Shown: piece after piece, positions 54,893 to 63,983 of the stretch
How the letters are laid out: each line of letters begins with the position of its first letter
How positions within the stretch are numbered: the first letter of the stretch is position 1
Source of the DNA: Thiohalocapsa sp. ML1
GTDB lineage: Bacteria; Pseudomonadota; Gammaproteobacteria; Chromatiales; Chromatiaceae
DNA length: 64,000 nucleotides
Assembly: GCF_001469165.1 (NCBI RefSeq)
Contig: NZ_JABX01000007.1
Coordinates: forward strand, 1-64,000
Direction: 5' to 3'
Notes under the pieces: model-generated
Databases searched by the model: none
What the model was told of the DNA's origin: nothing
The model's input: only the letters and a program-made list of their open reading frames with translations
Program-made: the position numbers and the translations under genes

Positions 54893-55357
54893 ATGTCGGA
54901 AGAACAAGGCCGCTTCACGATTCACCTGGAACAGCAGGAGGGCTACCAGATCAACGTGCGCTTCGATTGGAAGCGCGCCGCCGATCTGCTCATGGACGAG
55001 CCGCCGCCGCTCGGCGAGACCGGCGGGCCGAACGCCTCGCGGCTCTTGGCCGCGGCCGCCGCGAACTGTCTGTCCGCGAGCCTGCTCTATTGCCTCTATA
55101 AGGAAGAGCCGCCGGACAGCACCCTGCGTGCCGAGGCCACCTGCATCCTGATCCGCAACGCGCAGAAGCGCCTTCGCATCGGCGGGCTCGAGGTCAAGCT
55201 CATCGTCAACGACGAGGTCGTCGGCAACCGGCGCTTCGAGCGCTGCAAGACGCTGTTCGAGGACTTCTGCGTCGTCTCCGCCAGCATCCGCGACGGCATC
55301 CCCATCGCCGTCTCCGTCGTCGACGAGGCCGGGCAGCTACTGCATGCATCGGACTGA
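54893..55357 (+). CDS. OsmC-family protein
   Basis: A 154-residue OsmC/Ohr-superfamily protein. It has a cysteine in AAANCLSASLLYCLYK and the second conserved cysteine in FEDFCVVSASIRDGIP. These two thiols reduce organic hydroperoxides in characterised relatives. I start at MSEEQGRFTIHLEQ because the 15 residues upstream are not conserved-looking. It lies between the GGCT and RyR genes. Confidence 0.88.
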   Translation: MSEEQGRFTIHLEQQEGYQINVRFDWKRAADLLMDEPPPLGETGGPNASRLLAAAAANCLSASLLYCLYKEEPPDSTLRAEATCILIRNAQKRLRIGGLEVKLIVNDEVVGNRRFERCKTLFEDFCVVSASIRDGIPIAVSVVDEAGQLLHASD

Positions 55358-55381
55358 GCCGCCGCGGCCCCGGGCGGCCTG

Positions 55382-57106
55382 ATGGGTGCGAGCGCAAGCG
55401 CCGTGCTCGTCGTCGGCGACGCGCCGCTGCTGACGCAGGCCGCCGCGGCGCTCGTTGCACAGGGCGTGGCGGTGCGCCGCGTGCGCGACGCGGCCGGCGC
55501 CCGCCTGCCGCGGCGCACGGCGCTTTTGTTGCTCGCGCGCGGCACGGGGCTTGGGCGCGAGCTGGACTGGGCGCGCCACGCCAGCCGGGGCCGCAGCCGG
55601 CCCCTGCGTACGGTGGTGCTCGGTGGCGCCCCAGAGGCCACGGCGGCGGAGGACGCGGCGGAGCAGGGCGCAGGGCTGCGGCTCGAATGGCTCAATCCGG
55701 AGGCCACGGCGGCGCGCGCCCTGCTTGCGCGTTGGCCGCTGCACCGCGCCTTCGACCCGCCCTACGGGCAGGACCCGCACCTGGTCGTCGCCGGGTTCGG
55801 ACCCTTCGCGCGGGCATTGCTGCTGCACGCGCTGCGCATCGGCCAGTATGCCGATCATGCGCCGGTGGTCACGCTCGCCGCGGATGACCCGGGCGCGTGG
55901 CGCGACTGGCTCGAGGCCGAGCATCCGCAGGCGGGCGTCTGCGGCCGGCTGCGCTTCGCGTCGCTGCCGGCACCGGACCTTGCCGACGCAGCGCCGGTGA
56001 CCACCATCGTCGTCTGCGATCTGCCGCCCGCGCCCGCGCTCGCCTGCGCGCGCGGGCTGCGGGATGCGGCGGCGGAGCAGGGCGCCTCGCCGCTGGTGCT
56101 GCTGGCCGCGGATGCGGACTGGCCGCAGGCCGCGCGCGGGGACTGGGACGGCCAGCTCGTGCCGGTGCGCCCGTTGGCGCTCGCGTTCTCGCGGGAAGGG
56201 CTGCTGTTCGGGCGTGATGACGTGCTGGCCGAGGTGATCCACGAGCACTACCGGGATACCTCGGCGGCCCAGGGGCGCGATCCGGCGGCGGCGCCGTCGG
56301 GGCGGCCCTGGCCGGAGCTGCCGGCGTCCTATCGCAACGCCAACCGCCACCAGGCCGATCACCTATGGGCGAAGCTCGCCGTTACCGACTGTCGCGCCGT
56401 GCCGGAGGAGCAGGTGGAGTCCTTCGCCTTCGCGCCGACGGAGGTGGAGCGGCTCGCCATCATCGAGCATCGGCGCTGGGCCGTGGAGCGCTGGCTGGAC
56501 GGCTGGACGTTCGCGCCAGTGCGCGACAACGCCCGCAAGCTGCACCCGCAGCTAATCCCCTACGCCGAGCTCTCGGACGCGATGCAGGACTTAGATCGCT
56601 TCGCCGTGCGGCTGGTGCCCTCACTACTGGCCCGCTCCGGGCTCGGGGTCGTGCGCCGGCTCCTGGTGGCCGTGCGCGGCGACGGCGAGGCGGCGGCACC
56701 CGGGGTGCCGCGTCGGGCGCTCGCGGAGCTGCTGCGGCGGCTCCTGGAGCGCTACCCCGATCGCGGTCTGACCCTAGTGCTCGACCCGTCCGATGCGCTC
56801 GCCCGCCGGCTGGCCGAGGAGGCGCTGCGCGAGACAGACGCGGGGCTCTTCCTGTTGCTGCCGGCCGCGCTGCCGCGGCTGCTCGCGGGCGCGCAGCCCG
56901 AGGCACGCACCGCGATCCTGCGGCTGTTGGAGGCGGCAGAACGGCGCATCCCGCTCGCCGGCGACGCCGCGGCGGCGGACTGGATCGCGCGGCGGGCAGA
57001 GATCCTGTGCGTGCTCGGCGACGGCGCCCCCATGGCGGGAACCCCGCCGGCCAAGCGGGTCCAACTGGATCGGCAGGGGCGGGCGCGCTGGCGCTTCGAC
57101 TACTGA
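55382..57106 (+). CDS. Rossmann-RyR domain protein, possible nucleotide sensor
   Basis: A 574-residue soluble protein. Around residue 132 a TrkA-N-like Rossmann motif appears (HLVVAGFGPFARALLLHAL). A RyR domain follows at about 310-405 (PASYRNANRHQADHLWAKL, HRRWAVERWLDGWTFAP, LHPQLIPYAEL). The C-terminal third (DRGLTLVLDPSDALARRLAE, RRAEILCVLGDG) suggests another Rossmann/SLOG-like domain. RyR domains in bacteria have been proposed to bind nucleotides or cyclic nucleotides in signalling and conflict systems. No obvious effector domain or cyclase neighbour is present. It is 24 bases after osmC. Confidence 0.78.
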   Translation: MGASASAVLVVGDAPLLTQAAAALVAQGVAVRRVRDAAGARLPRRTALLLLARGTGLGRELDWARHASRGRSRPLRTVVLGGAPEATAAEDAAEQGAGLRLEWLNPEATAARALLARWPLHRAFDPPYGQDPHLVVAGFGPFARALLLHALRIGQYADHAPVVTLAADDPGAWRDWLEAEHPQAGVCGRLRFASLPAPDLADAAPVTTIVVCDLPPAPALACARGLRDAAAEQGASPLVLLAADADWPQAARGDWDGQLVPVRPLALAFSREGLLFGRDDVLAEVIHEHYRDTSAAQGRDPAAAPSGRPWPELPASYRNANRHQADHLWAKLAVTDCRAVPEEQVESFAFAPTEVERLAIIEHRRWAVERWLDGWTFAPVRDNARKLHPQLIPYAELSDAMQDLDRFAVRLVPSLLARSGLGVVRRLLVAVRGDGEAAAPGVPRRALAELLRRLLERYPDRGLTLVLDPSDALARRLAEEALRETDAGLFLLLPAALPRLLAGAQPEARTAILRLLEAAERRIPLAGDAAAADWIARRAEILCVLGDGAPMAGTPPAKRVQLDRQGRARWRFDY

Positions 57107-57195
57107 AACCCGGATGCAGCCATGGACAGAGCTCCGTAGGCACCGCGGGCAATACCGCAGCGCGGGGGGAGGAAACTGCGGGGGCTGGATCGATC

Positions 57196-57204
57196 TGTTA
57201 TGCT
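57196..57204 (+). promoter_or_regulatory. Extended -10 before thioredoxin
   Basis: TGTTATGCT gives TG plus TATGCT, 35 bases before the thioredoxin start. No -35 is obvious. Confidence 0.4.
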
Positions 57205-57238
57205 CCCCGCCCATCCGAAATCGACCAGCGAGACTGTC

Positions 57239-57613
<375 letters not shown>

Positions 57614-57617
57614 GCCC

Positions 57618-58124
57618 ATGCAGGCCCCGAGCCCGATCCTCGCGCAGCTCGACCTCACCGGCGAGCGACCCACCGTGGGCGGGCTGATGGCGCTGTGCGA
57701 GGAGAACTACCAGAGCGTCATGCGCCTCGCCCCACGGCTTGCGAGCATGACGGGCACGGTCTCCTCCCGCCGCCCGGGCGATGCGCGCCTGCAACTGACC
57801 ATTCTCGACCAGGCGCCGTACACCACAACCTTCAGGCTGACGCACGTCTTCGACGGCGTCGGCGCGCGCGCCGAATGGCTGCCCGAGCCGGATGCGACGC
57901 TGAAGGCCTACCACGACGCCGCGCAGGTCGAGGTCCTGGACCTGCGGCAAACGGCGCTGCCGATCTTCTCCACCTACAGCTCACCCGCCCTGCGGGCCAA
58001 GTGGAAGGCCAACCTGTTCATGGCCAAGTGGCTCGGCTGGTGCCTGCACGACGGCCATCGCATCCTTGAGCCGCAGCGCAGCGGCAGCATCACGCACTGC
58101 CTGCCGTCCCCCTCGCTCGTCTAG
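57618..58124 (+). CDS. DUF1249 protein (YqiB-like)
   Basis: A 168-residue protein of the DUF1249 family. VGGLMALCEENYQSVMRLAP at the start and AEWLPEPDATLKAYHDAAQV plus KWKANLFMAKWLGWCLHDGH are typical. Function is unknown. It starts four bases after the thioredoxin stop, so the two are co-translated. Confidence 0.9.
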   Translation: MQAPSPILAQLDLTGERPTVGGLMALCEENYQSVMRLAPRLASMTGTVSSRRPGDARLQLTILDQAPYTTTFRLTHVFDGVGARAEWLPEPDATLKAYHDAAQVEVLDLRQTALPIFSTYSSPALRAKWKANLFMAKWLGWCLHDGHRILEPQRSGSITHCLPSPSLV

Positions 58125-58454
58125 CCGCGCCACCGGGTCCGGCGCGGCCTTCCGCGCCCGCGACTGCATCGACGCCCTCGGTCCCAGCCTGACCCCAGCC
58201 GCAGCCGCGGCCACTCCGGGGAACCATCCGGCCCTCTGCGTGCCGAAAGCCACGGTATCCAGGTTTTGTCCAGCCCAGAGTCTCGGCGCATCGGAAAATC
58301 CTACGCCGAGGGGTTGACAACCGCTACCGCAAAACCCAGCTCTGCGCTAGGATATTACGCAAGCGTCGGCGGCGTCCATGTTGTGCACGGACCCCGCCTT
58401 CGAGTCGGTTCAAGGCCCAAAGCCCAACGCCCAACGCATTCAAGGCATCGCACC
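58125..58454. other. iscR upstream region
   Basis: 330 bases without a gene. TTGACA at 58314-58319 and GCTAGGATATTAC at 58345-58357 are promoter-like, but their spacing does not fit one promoter. AAACCC...CTAGGAT may be a divergent IscR site. A short imperfect array of CAAGGCCCAAAGCCCAACGC units precedes the gene. Confidence 0.4.
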
Positions 58455-58913
58455 ATGAGACTCTCGACGAAAGGTAGGTATGCGGTCACCGCCATGTTGG
58501 ACCTGGCCCTGCATTCGGGCAAAGGGCCGGTGACCTTGTCCGATATCTCCGTCAACCAGGGGATTTCGCTGTCGTATCTGGAACAGTTGTTCGCGTCGCT
58601 GCGCAACAAGCAGCTCGTCCGCGGCATTCGCGGACCCGGTGGTGGCTACTACCTCGGCAAGGCCGCCGACGAGATCTCCATCGCCGACATCATTTGCGCC
58701 GTGGACGAGTGGGTGGAGTTTACGCGCTGTGGCGGGCGCGAGAACTGTCGCGACGGTCAGCGCTGTCTGACCCATTCGCTCTGGGACCAACTGAGCGATG
58801 AGATCTTCACCTTCCTGAGCGACATCAGCCTCGCCGACCTTGTCGAGCGCGGCCAGCGCGAGCGGCGGGTTGACACCAAGGGCCTGGTTGCGAACAAGCA
58901 GCGCGCCGCCTGA
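58455..58913 (+). CDS. iscR: Fe-S cluster-responsive regulator IscR
   Basis: A 152-residue Rrf2-family winged-helix regulator. [19 protein letters not shown] begins the DNA-binding domain. The [2Fe-2S] ligands C92, C98, C104 and H107 are all present in [20 protein letters not shown], exactly as in E. coli IscR. It senses iron-sulfur cluster status and represses isc in the holo form. Unusually, no iscSUA, hscBA-fdx or suf gene follows. Confidence 0.95.
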   Translation: MRLSTKGRYAVTAMLDLALHSGKGPVTLSDISVNQGISLSYLEQLFASLRNKQLVRGIRGPGGGYYLGKAADEISIADIICAVDEWVEFTRCGGRENCRDGQRCLTHSLWDQLSDEIFTFLSDISLADLVERGQRERRVDTKGLVANKQRAA

Positions 58914-59030
58914 CGAGGCGGACTCCCCGCTGGCTCACGCTCCGGCCAGTCAGCGCGGGACCGCCACCACGCAAACGCGAGCGCAACCGCATTGCGACGG
59001 CATTCCAGCATCACTTGGCTGGTGCAGTCG

Positions 59031-59729
59031 ATGGTGTTGCGTCTGCGCTGCGCATCGCTCTACCTGACCATGATGGTGGCGAGCGCTCTCCTTGCCGGGT
59101 GCGTGGGGACCATTGCGACGAGCCATGAAGCCGGGCCGGAAACGCGTCCGGTGTTCCTGCTCGATCACGGACGTCATTCAACGCTGCTGCTGTCCCGCGC
59201 CGACGGCTCACTGGTCCGCTATCTCTACGGTGACTGGCGCTGGTATGCCGAAGGGGACACCGGCATCCTGCGCGCCGTGCCGACCCTGTTCGCCCCCACG
59301 CCGTCCGCACTCGGACGGCAAATCCTGAGCGGTCCCTCGACGGATGCCGCGATCCGCGATCAAGTGCGAATGCGGATTCTGGCGCTGTATCGGTTGCCGG
59401 CTGCGCGGCAGCGCATCGACCGGCTCGACAGCCGCCTGGAAGGGTATTTCGAGCGCTTGCGGGATCAAGCCTATTACAACGCCGGTTATGCCGTGGAGTT
59501 CGTGCCGGGGCAGGACCCGTACACCCTGTCGAATAACTCGAACCACGTCGTAGCCGGTTGGCTGGGTGAGTTGGGCATCGATGTTCGCGGGAATCCGGTC
59601 TTCGGCAACTGGCGAGTAGTGCGCGAGCGCAACTGGCGGCACGCAGCGCGCGCACGCGTCCGCGCGCAGCGGACATGGATGTCCGGATGCACCGCACTCC
59701 GGACCGCGCCGGCAAGGCGCATTGAGTGA
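59031..59729 (+). CDS. Lipoprotein, possible DUF2459-like
   Basis: A 232-residue predicted lipoprotein with a lipobox LLAGC after MVLRLRCASLYLTMMVASA. The mature part (LDHGRHSTLLLSRADGSLVR, YLYGDWRWYAEGD) resembles DUF2459-type proteins, in which similar His/Trp/Tyr residues occur. Later NAGYAVEFVPGQDPYTLSNN and WLGELGIDVRGNPVF are also well formed. Function unknown. I use ATG 59031 instead of TTG 58992 because the lipoprotein signal starts there. Confidence 0.72.
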   Translation: MVLRLRCASLYLTMMVASALLAGCVGTIATSHEAGPETRPVFLLDHGRHSTLLLSRADGSLVRYLYGDWRWYAEGDTGILRAVPTLFAPTPSALGRQILSGPSTDAAIRDQVRMRILALYRLPAARQRIDRLDSRLEGYFERLRDQAYYNAGYAVEFVPGQDPYTLSNNSNHVVAGWLGELGIDVRGNPVFGNWRVVRERNWRHAARARVRAQRTWMSGCTALRTAPARRIE

Positions 59730-59742
59730 AAACAAAAGAGCA

Positions 59743-59800
59743 ACCGGTACACTCGTCGCAGCGGAACCCGCGTTGGGCGATCGCTATCGCTATCGCTATC
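59743..59800 (+). repeat. ACCGGTACACTC/ATCGCT repeat block
   Basis: ACCGGTACACTC and GCAGCGGAACCCG are followed by GATCGCTATCGCTATCGCTA. The same sequence of elements occurs at 11656-11758, so this is a second family of dispersed intergenic repeat with a variable ATCGCT array. Confidence 0.65.
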
Positions 59801-59824
59801 GACGGTGCGTCTATCGCTTCGGTT

Positions 59825-60214
59825 CCAGTCCGAACAGCAGTCACTCGAACAAGTGCGGGGTCGGACGCGACCTTGGGTCGATCATAGATGCCTTGCCAGT
59901 CCAGCAGCAGGATGGCGAGGCTGTTGCGATGCGCGACGACCTGAGGCTCCGTTGAGCCCTTCGTGGACGGGCGGGGCGCTCGGCGTAGGCCACGAGGCGC
60001 CGCCCGGCTGCGACGCGAAGCGCAGCCACGGAGCCGACTTCCGCGCTGAACCGCTCCACCAGGCTGGCCCAATGAGCCCTGTCCACCCGATCAGGCTTGC
60101 GTAGCGCATATCGCCCGTTTGCCGGAAGAGCCTGAGACCGTAGTGGCCCATCCGATACGGCGACAACGTGACAAGCTCGCGCTCCAGCGCGCGCGCCGTG
60201 CGGGCTGCACAGCG
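59825..60214 (-). pseudogene. Decayed, internally deleted paralogue of the 61135-62256 gene
   Basis: Reading the minus strand in more than one frame gives ERELVTLSPYRMGHYGLRLF (near the 5' end), WASLVERFSAEVG, then STKGSTEPQVVAHRN and SLAILLLDWQGIYDRP. The intact gene nearby has ERELFTLSPYRMAHYGLRLY and later STKGATDLQMVEHRNSVAVL. The roughly 220 residues between these parts are missing, and at least one frameshift is present. The signal peptide is also lost. Even the last codons of the gene align at DNA level (TCCGAACAGCAGTCACTCG). Confidence 0.85.
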
Positions 60215-60340
60215 GTGCGGCGCCCAGAGCGGCGTGGTGCAGCGGCCAGCCCCCGGTGAGGGCGGTCTCGCAACACAGGCCGCGCCGCGTCCTGGTAGAA
60301 TTTCGCCTTCCTCCGCCGCCGAAGACACACAAGACGTGCT

Positions 60341-60829
60341 ATGACTCTCCGCAAAAACGACATTGAGTTCATCAAGGACAACCTCGGTACCTGGTTAGAG
60401 GAGCTCTCCCTGATCGCACCGGCCCGGGACCGGCGGGACCAGATGGAGCGCATCGATGCGATCGATGACGCCCTGGAGCAGCTTCGCCGGTTGCTGAAAG
60501 CCCAGAACGAGCAGATCGAAAAGCGCTTCGCGTCCGTGCAGCAGGCGGTCGAGCGCCAGCAGGAGGGCGTCGAGACCCGCTTGACCAACATCCGGGACGA
60601 AATCGAGGTGCGCCTAAGCCGGCTCGACCGCCGGATCGATTCTCTCGACAAGCGTTCCGAAGCCCAAGAGCAGCGGTTCCAGCAACTGCCCGAGCAGCTT
60701 GAGCAGGAGCTCAAGATCATGAATCGCCGCGTCGGCCGCTCGGTGTGGTGGAACCTTCTGATTTCGTTGTTCATCGGCGTACTGGTCGTAGCCGCACTGG
60801 TGTTCCTGCTGAGCGAAGCCTTCATCTGA
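60341..60829 (+). CDS. Coiled-coil membrane-anchored protein
   Basis: A 162-residue protein. A long coiled coil (about residues 30-125, with LEQLRRLLKAQNEQIEKRFA and RLSRLDRRIDSLDKRSEAQE) is followed by one C-terminal membrane helix (WWNLLISLFIGVLVVAALVF). It would be a tail-anchored inner-membrane protein with a cytoplasmic coiled coil. Family and function unknown. Confidence 0.78.
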   Translation: MTLRKNDIEFIKDNLGTWLEELSLIAPARDRRDQMERIDAIDDALEQLRRLLKAQNEQIEKRFASVQQAVERQQEGVETRLTNIRDEIEVRLSRLDRRIDSLDKRSEAQEQRFQQLPEQLEQELKIMNRRVGRSVWWNLLISLFIGVLVVAALVFLLSEAFI

Positions 60830-61134
60830 CACGGGCAAGCACGGGCAAGCACACTGGCAAGCACCGCAGCAGTCGCGGCCTCAGTCGGTTGTCGCTTGCC
60901 ACGTTTCGTGCCTTCTCGCCGCCTGTCCGAGCACGACGGTTATACGTCTTGTTGTTGCTCGGAGACCCGGCCGGGGGTTACCGGCTGGATGGCAAGCGGC
61001 AAAGTAAGATCATGGGAAAGCTCGCTCCGCCGGGCGGCTGAGCGCCGGCGTCGAGTCGTGGGAACGGCCTCCTCGGGCCGTGACCGTCATGCGGCGGCAG
61101 GTTGCGGCGGGGCTACTGCGCCCACGCTCCCCGG
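60830..61134. other. Gap with short GGCAAGCAC repeats
   Basis: CACGGGCAAG occurs twice and CTGGCAAGCAC once at 60830-60866. The remainder has no supportable gene or structure. Confidence 0.4.
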
Positions 61135-62256
61135 TTATCGCACTTCACTTGATGGGCGCGTGATGGGCGCGAGCCCGAACGGCAGTCGCTCGAACAGCTC
61201 GGGGTCGGTGATGACGTTCGGCCTGTCATGCGCGCCGCGCCAGTCGAGCAGCAGCACGGCGACGCTGTTGCGGTGCTCGACCATCTGCAAGTCGGTTGCG
61301 CCTTTCGTCGAAGGAATGAGCCCGTGCACCGGCGACACCGATGCAGCGACGCGCCGGCGGATGCGTGCCAGCAGCGGCTCGTCGTCGAGCCCGGCGAGCA
61401 GGAAGGCGATGCCCACCTCCGCCAGCATGTCCGGCGTCGCGCGCCGCTCGATCTCGTCGGCATGCGCGCGGAAGCTGTCGAACAGCCAGCCGTAGGCGTC
61501 CGCGGCCACCGGCCGGCGGTAATAGCCGGAGGCGGCGATGATGATGTGCGTCTGCCCGTAGAGCTTGTTGCGGAAGGCATGGTCGGACAGCGGTGCCGGC
61601 GGCGGCTCGGGATAGCGTGCGCGGAAGGCGGCCACGAAGGCATCCACGTGGTCCGCCTCGCCGAGCCGGCGCAGCGCGAACACGGTGTTGGCCAGCGGCG
61701 CCGCCCAGCTCTCGACCATCTGCGTATCGGTAACGGCGTCCTGCCAGTCGAAGCCGCGCAGCAGTGCGCGCAGGTGCGCATCGTCCGCGTGCCTGAGCCC
61801 GTAGGCGTCGATGCGGGCCAGCGCCGGCAGCAGGCGGCTCGCGAGCACCAGGTATTCCGGCCGCTCTCGCACCGCTGCGAGCCGCTCCCGGCGGCGCTCG
61901 CCCGGGCGCGCGGCATAGTCCGCGAGGCGCTGCTCCGCCAGGGCGCGCAGGTCCGCCGGCGTGCGCGCCTCCGCGCCGATCCCGTCGAGCACGCTCGCCC
62001 AGTGCGCCATGTCCACCCAGATCAGGCTCGCGTAGCGCGCATCCCCCGTCTGCCGGTAGAGCCGCAGCCCGTAGTGGGCCATCCGATACGGCGACAGCGT
62101 GAAGAGCTCGCGCTCCAGCGTCCCGCGGATGCGCGCCGCCGTGTCGGCGAAGTCGGCTTCCGCTGCCGCGCTTGGCCGTGCCGCCGCGACCAGGCCGACA
62201 CAGGCGACGAGCGCGAGCGCGACGGCGCGGCCGGGCAGGGTGGGATGACAGTGCAT
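61135..62256 (-). CDS. Exported uncharacterised protein, possibly DUF3541-like
   Basis: A 373-residue protein with a signal peptide (GRAVALALVACVGLVAAARP, cleaved around AAA). The mature region is helical, with a conserved-looking LERELFTLSPYRMAHYGLRL near its start. HIIIAASGYYRRPVAADAYG lies in the middle and STKGATDLQMVEHRN, SVAVLLLDWRGAHDRPNV near the end. It resembles what I recall as DUF3541, but I cannot confirm this. No catalytic motif is evident. A degenerate second copy lies about 0.9 kb away. Its upstream region has a 14-bp tandem repeat. Confidence 0.75.
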   Translation of the reverse strand: MHCHPTLPGRAVALALVACVGLVAAARPSAAAEADFADTAARIRGTLERELFTLSPYRMAHYGLRLYRQTGDARYASLIWVDMAHWASVLDGIGAEARTPADLRALAEQRLADYAARPGERRRERLAAVRERPEYLVLASRLLPALARIDAYGLRHADDAHLRALLRGFDWQDAVTDTQMVESWAAPLANTVFALRRLGEADHVDAFVAAFRARYPEPPPAPLSDHAFRNKLYGQTHIIIAASGYYRRPVAADAYGWLFDSFRAHADEIERRATPDMLAEVGIAFLLAGLDDEPLLARIRRRVAASVSPVHGLIPSTKGATDLQMVEHRNSVAVLLLDWRGAHDRPNVITDPELFERLPFGLAPITRPSSEVR

Positions 62257-62556
62257 TGCGGTGGATGGCAGCATTTGGATTGGCGCATCTGGATTGGCGC
62301 ATCTGGATTGGCGCATCGGCTGCGAATCGGTTATAGACAGGGACCGTTCGTGGCCGGGAGCCACGGGTGGCCCGGCAGGTGCGGAGCATCGCGCAAGTGC
62401 ACGCGCCGCGATAGGGGTCGGGTCATTGCGCCTGCGCGAAGACGGCCGCGGCCTGGCGTCGCGGCACCCGGCAGCCGTGGAGACGCATCGCGTACACATG
62501 CGCCACTGCCACGCGAGCCCGACTCGCAGCAGCATCACCATCCCGGAGCAAGGCTT
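62257..62556. other. Divergent intergenic region
   Basis: 300 bases shared by the uncharacterised exported gene and the HAD gene. Apart from the tandem repeat at 62276-62317 nothing is supportable. Confidence 0.4.
62276..62317. repeat. Three perfect 14-bp tandem repeats
   Basis: TGGATTGGCGCATC is repeated three times without mismatch, 20 bases upstream of the minus-strand start. It occupies the promoter or leader of that gene. Confidence 0.9.
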
Positions 62557-63555
62557 ATGCGCTTTTTGACCCTTTTGTTGCTGCTTGTTGCTCTGTCCGC
62601 CGCCGCGGACCCGCTGCCGTCTTGGCGCGATGGCCCGACCAAGGCCGCCCTCACCGGCTTCGTCGCCGCCGTCACCGATGCGGGCTCGCCGGACTTCGTG
62701 CCCGCGCCGGAGCGCATCGCTGTGTTCGACAACGACGGCACGCTCTGGGTGGAGCAGCCGATGTACACCCAGCTCGCCTTCGTGCTGAACCGCATCGCCG
62801 AGCTTGCCGACGCGCACCCGGAGTGGCGCGAGCAGCAGCCGTTCAAGGCGGCGCTCGAAGGCGACACGGCGACGCTCGGTGACGCGGGCATGGCAGGGCT
62901 CATGCAGCTCCTGATGGCGACCCACGCCGGCATGAGTAGCGATGCCTTCGCGCGCATCGCCTCGGACTGGATCACCGCGGCGCGCCATCCGCGCTTCGAG
63001 CGCCCCTACACCGAGCTCGTCTACCAGCCCATGCTGGAGCTGCTGGACTTTCTGCGTGCCAACGGCTTCAAGACCTTCATCGTCTCCGGCGGCGGCGTCG
63101 ACTTCATGCGGCCCTGGACGGAGACTGTCTACGGCATCCCGCCGGAGCAGGTGGTGGGCTCGCAGATCGCGCTGGAATACGCGGTGCGCGACGGCGTGCC
63201 GACCCTAGTGCGCGAGCCCGAGGTCGCCTTCATCGACGACAAGGCCGGCAAGCCGGTCGGCATCTGGCGGCACATCGGGCGGCGCCCGCTGCTCGCCTTC
63301 GGCAACTCCGACGGCGACTACCAGATGCTGGAGTGGACCACCGCCGGCGACGGCCTGCGCTTGGGCGTGCTGCTGCACCACGACGACGCCGAGCGCGAGT
63401 ACGCCTACGACCGCGACAGCCACATGGGCCGGCTGGACCGCGGCCTGGACGACGCGGCCGGCAAGGGCTGGTTACTGGTGTCCATGCAGCAGGACTGGCA
63501 GCAGGTCTTTTCGGAGCCCGCGCCGTCGGCGGTCGCGCCCGTCGCGGACAACTGA
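62557..63555 (+). CDS. Exported HAD-superfamily phosphatase
   Basis: A 332-residue HAD hydrolase with a signal peptide (MRFLTLLLLLVALSAAA). Motif I VFDNDGTLW carries D58 and D60, motif II is TFIVSGGG, and motif III/IV is LLAFGNSDGDYQML. The cap lies between motifs I and II. It resembles periplasmic phosphoserine-phosphatase-like enzymes. The substrate is unknown. GGAGCAAGG precedes the ATG. Confidence 0.9.
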   Translation: MRFLTLLLLLVALSAAADPLPSWRDGPTKAALTGFVAAVTDAGSPDFVPAPERIAVFDNDGTLWVEQPMYTQLAFVLNRIAELADAHPEWREQQPFKAALEGDTATLGDAGMAGLMQLLMATHAGMSSDAFARIASDWITAARHPRFERPYTELVYQPMLELLDFLRANGFKTFIVSGGGVDFMRPWTETVYGIPPEQVVGSQIALEYAVRDGVPTLVREPEVAFIDDKAGKPVGIWRHIGRRPLLAFGNSDGDYQMLEWTTAGDGLRLGVLLHHDDAEREYAYDRDSHMGRLDRGLDDAAGKGWLLVSMQQDWQQVFSEPAPSAVAPVADN

Positions 63556-63905
63556 CCCGACAAGGCCGGTCGCGCGGTCGGGTCGTCGAGCGGGCGGGAG
63601 GTCAGCACCAGATAGAGCCCCTCAGGCAGCAGGTCCGGCGGTTGCACGACCTGCACGGGCCAGTCTGCGTCACCGGGCGGGCGGGACTCGTGCAGCCTGT
63701 CGACGCAGACGATGAGCGGGCCGAGCGAATTCGCGCCAAGCCTGGAGCCAGGCCACGTAGCCTCCAACGTCATCGACCAGCGCCGCGATTTCGTCGTCTT
63801 CCGGTGCGTCGGCCCCGACGGCGGCGCGGAGCCGTTCGACCAGCTCGCGCAAGCGCGCGCGCCATGGCTTGCTCGCAGGACTCGACGATCAGCCCTCCCC
63901 TTGAT
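63552..63905 (-). pseudogene. Frameshifted fragment, possibly of an ATPase
   Basis: Protein-like sequence runs through three frames: LIVESCEQAMARALARAG, then RELVERLRAAVGADAPEDDE and VDDVGGYVAWLQAWREF, then GANSLGPLIVCVDRLHESRP and LLPEGLYLVLTSRPLDDPTA. The last part resembles the Walker B and following region of NACHT/AAA-type ATPases (VCVDRL..LTSRP). The Walker A region and most of the gene are missing. Confidence 0.6.
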
Positions 63906-63983
63906 GCGGCGCACGCTCGGGCGTTGCGGCATACTGCCGGATGGGTGGACGGCGCACCACCCCTGCCGCCCCCGGAGCCCCGC

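Noticed and set aside
58314-58357. TTGACA plus GATATT as an iscR promoter
   Set aside because: The spacing between the two boxes is about 30 bases, too long for one sigma-70 promoter; kept only as a comment on the region.
61228-63555. 775-codon frame reading into the HAD gene
   Set aside because: Only its last 332 codons from ATG 62557, which has a signal peptide and GGAGCAAGG site, resemble a protein; the rest is antisense to the exported unknown gene.
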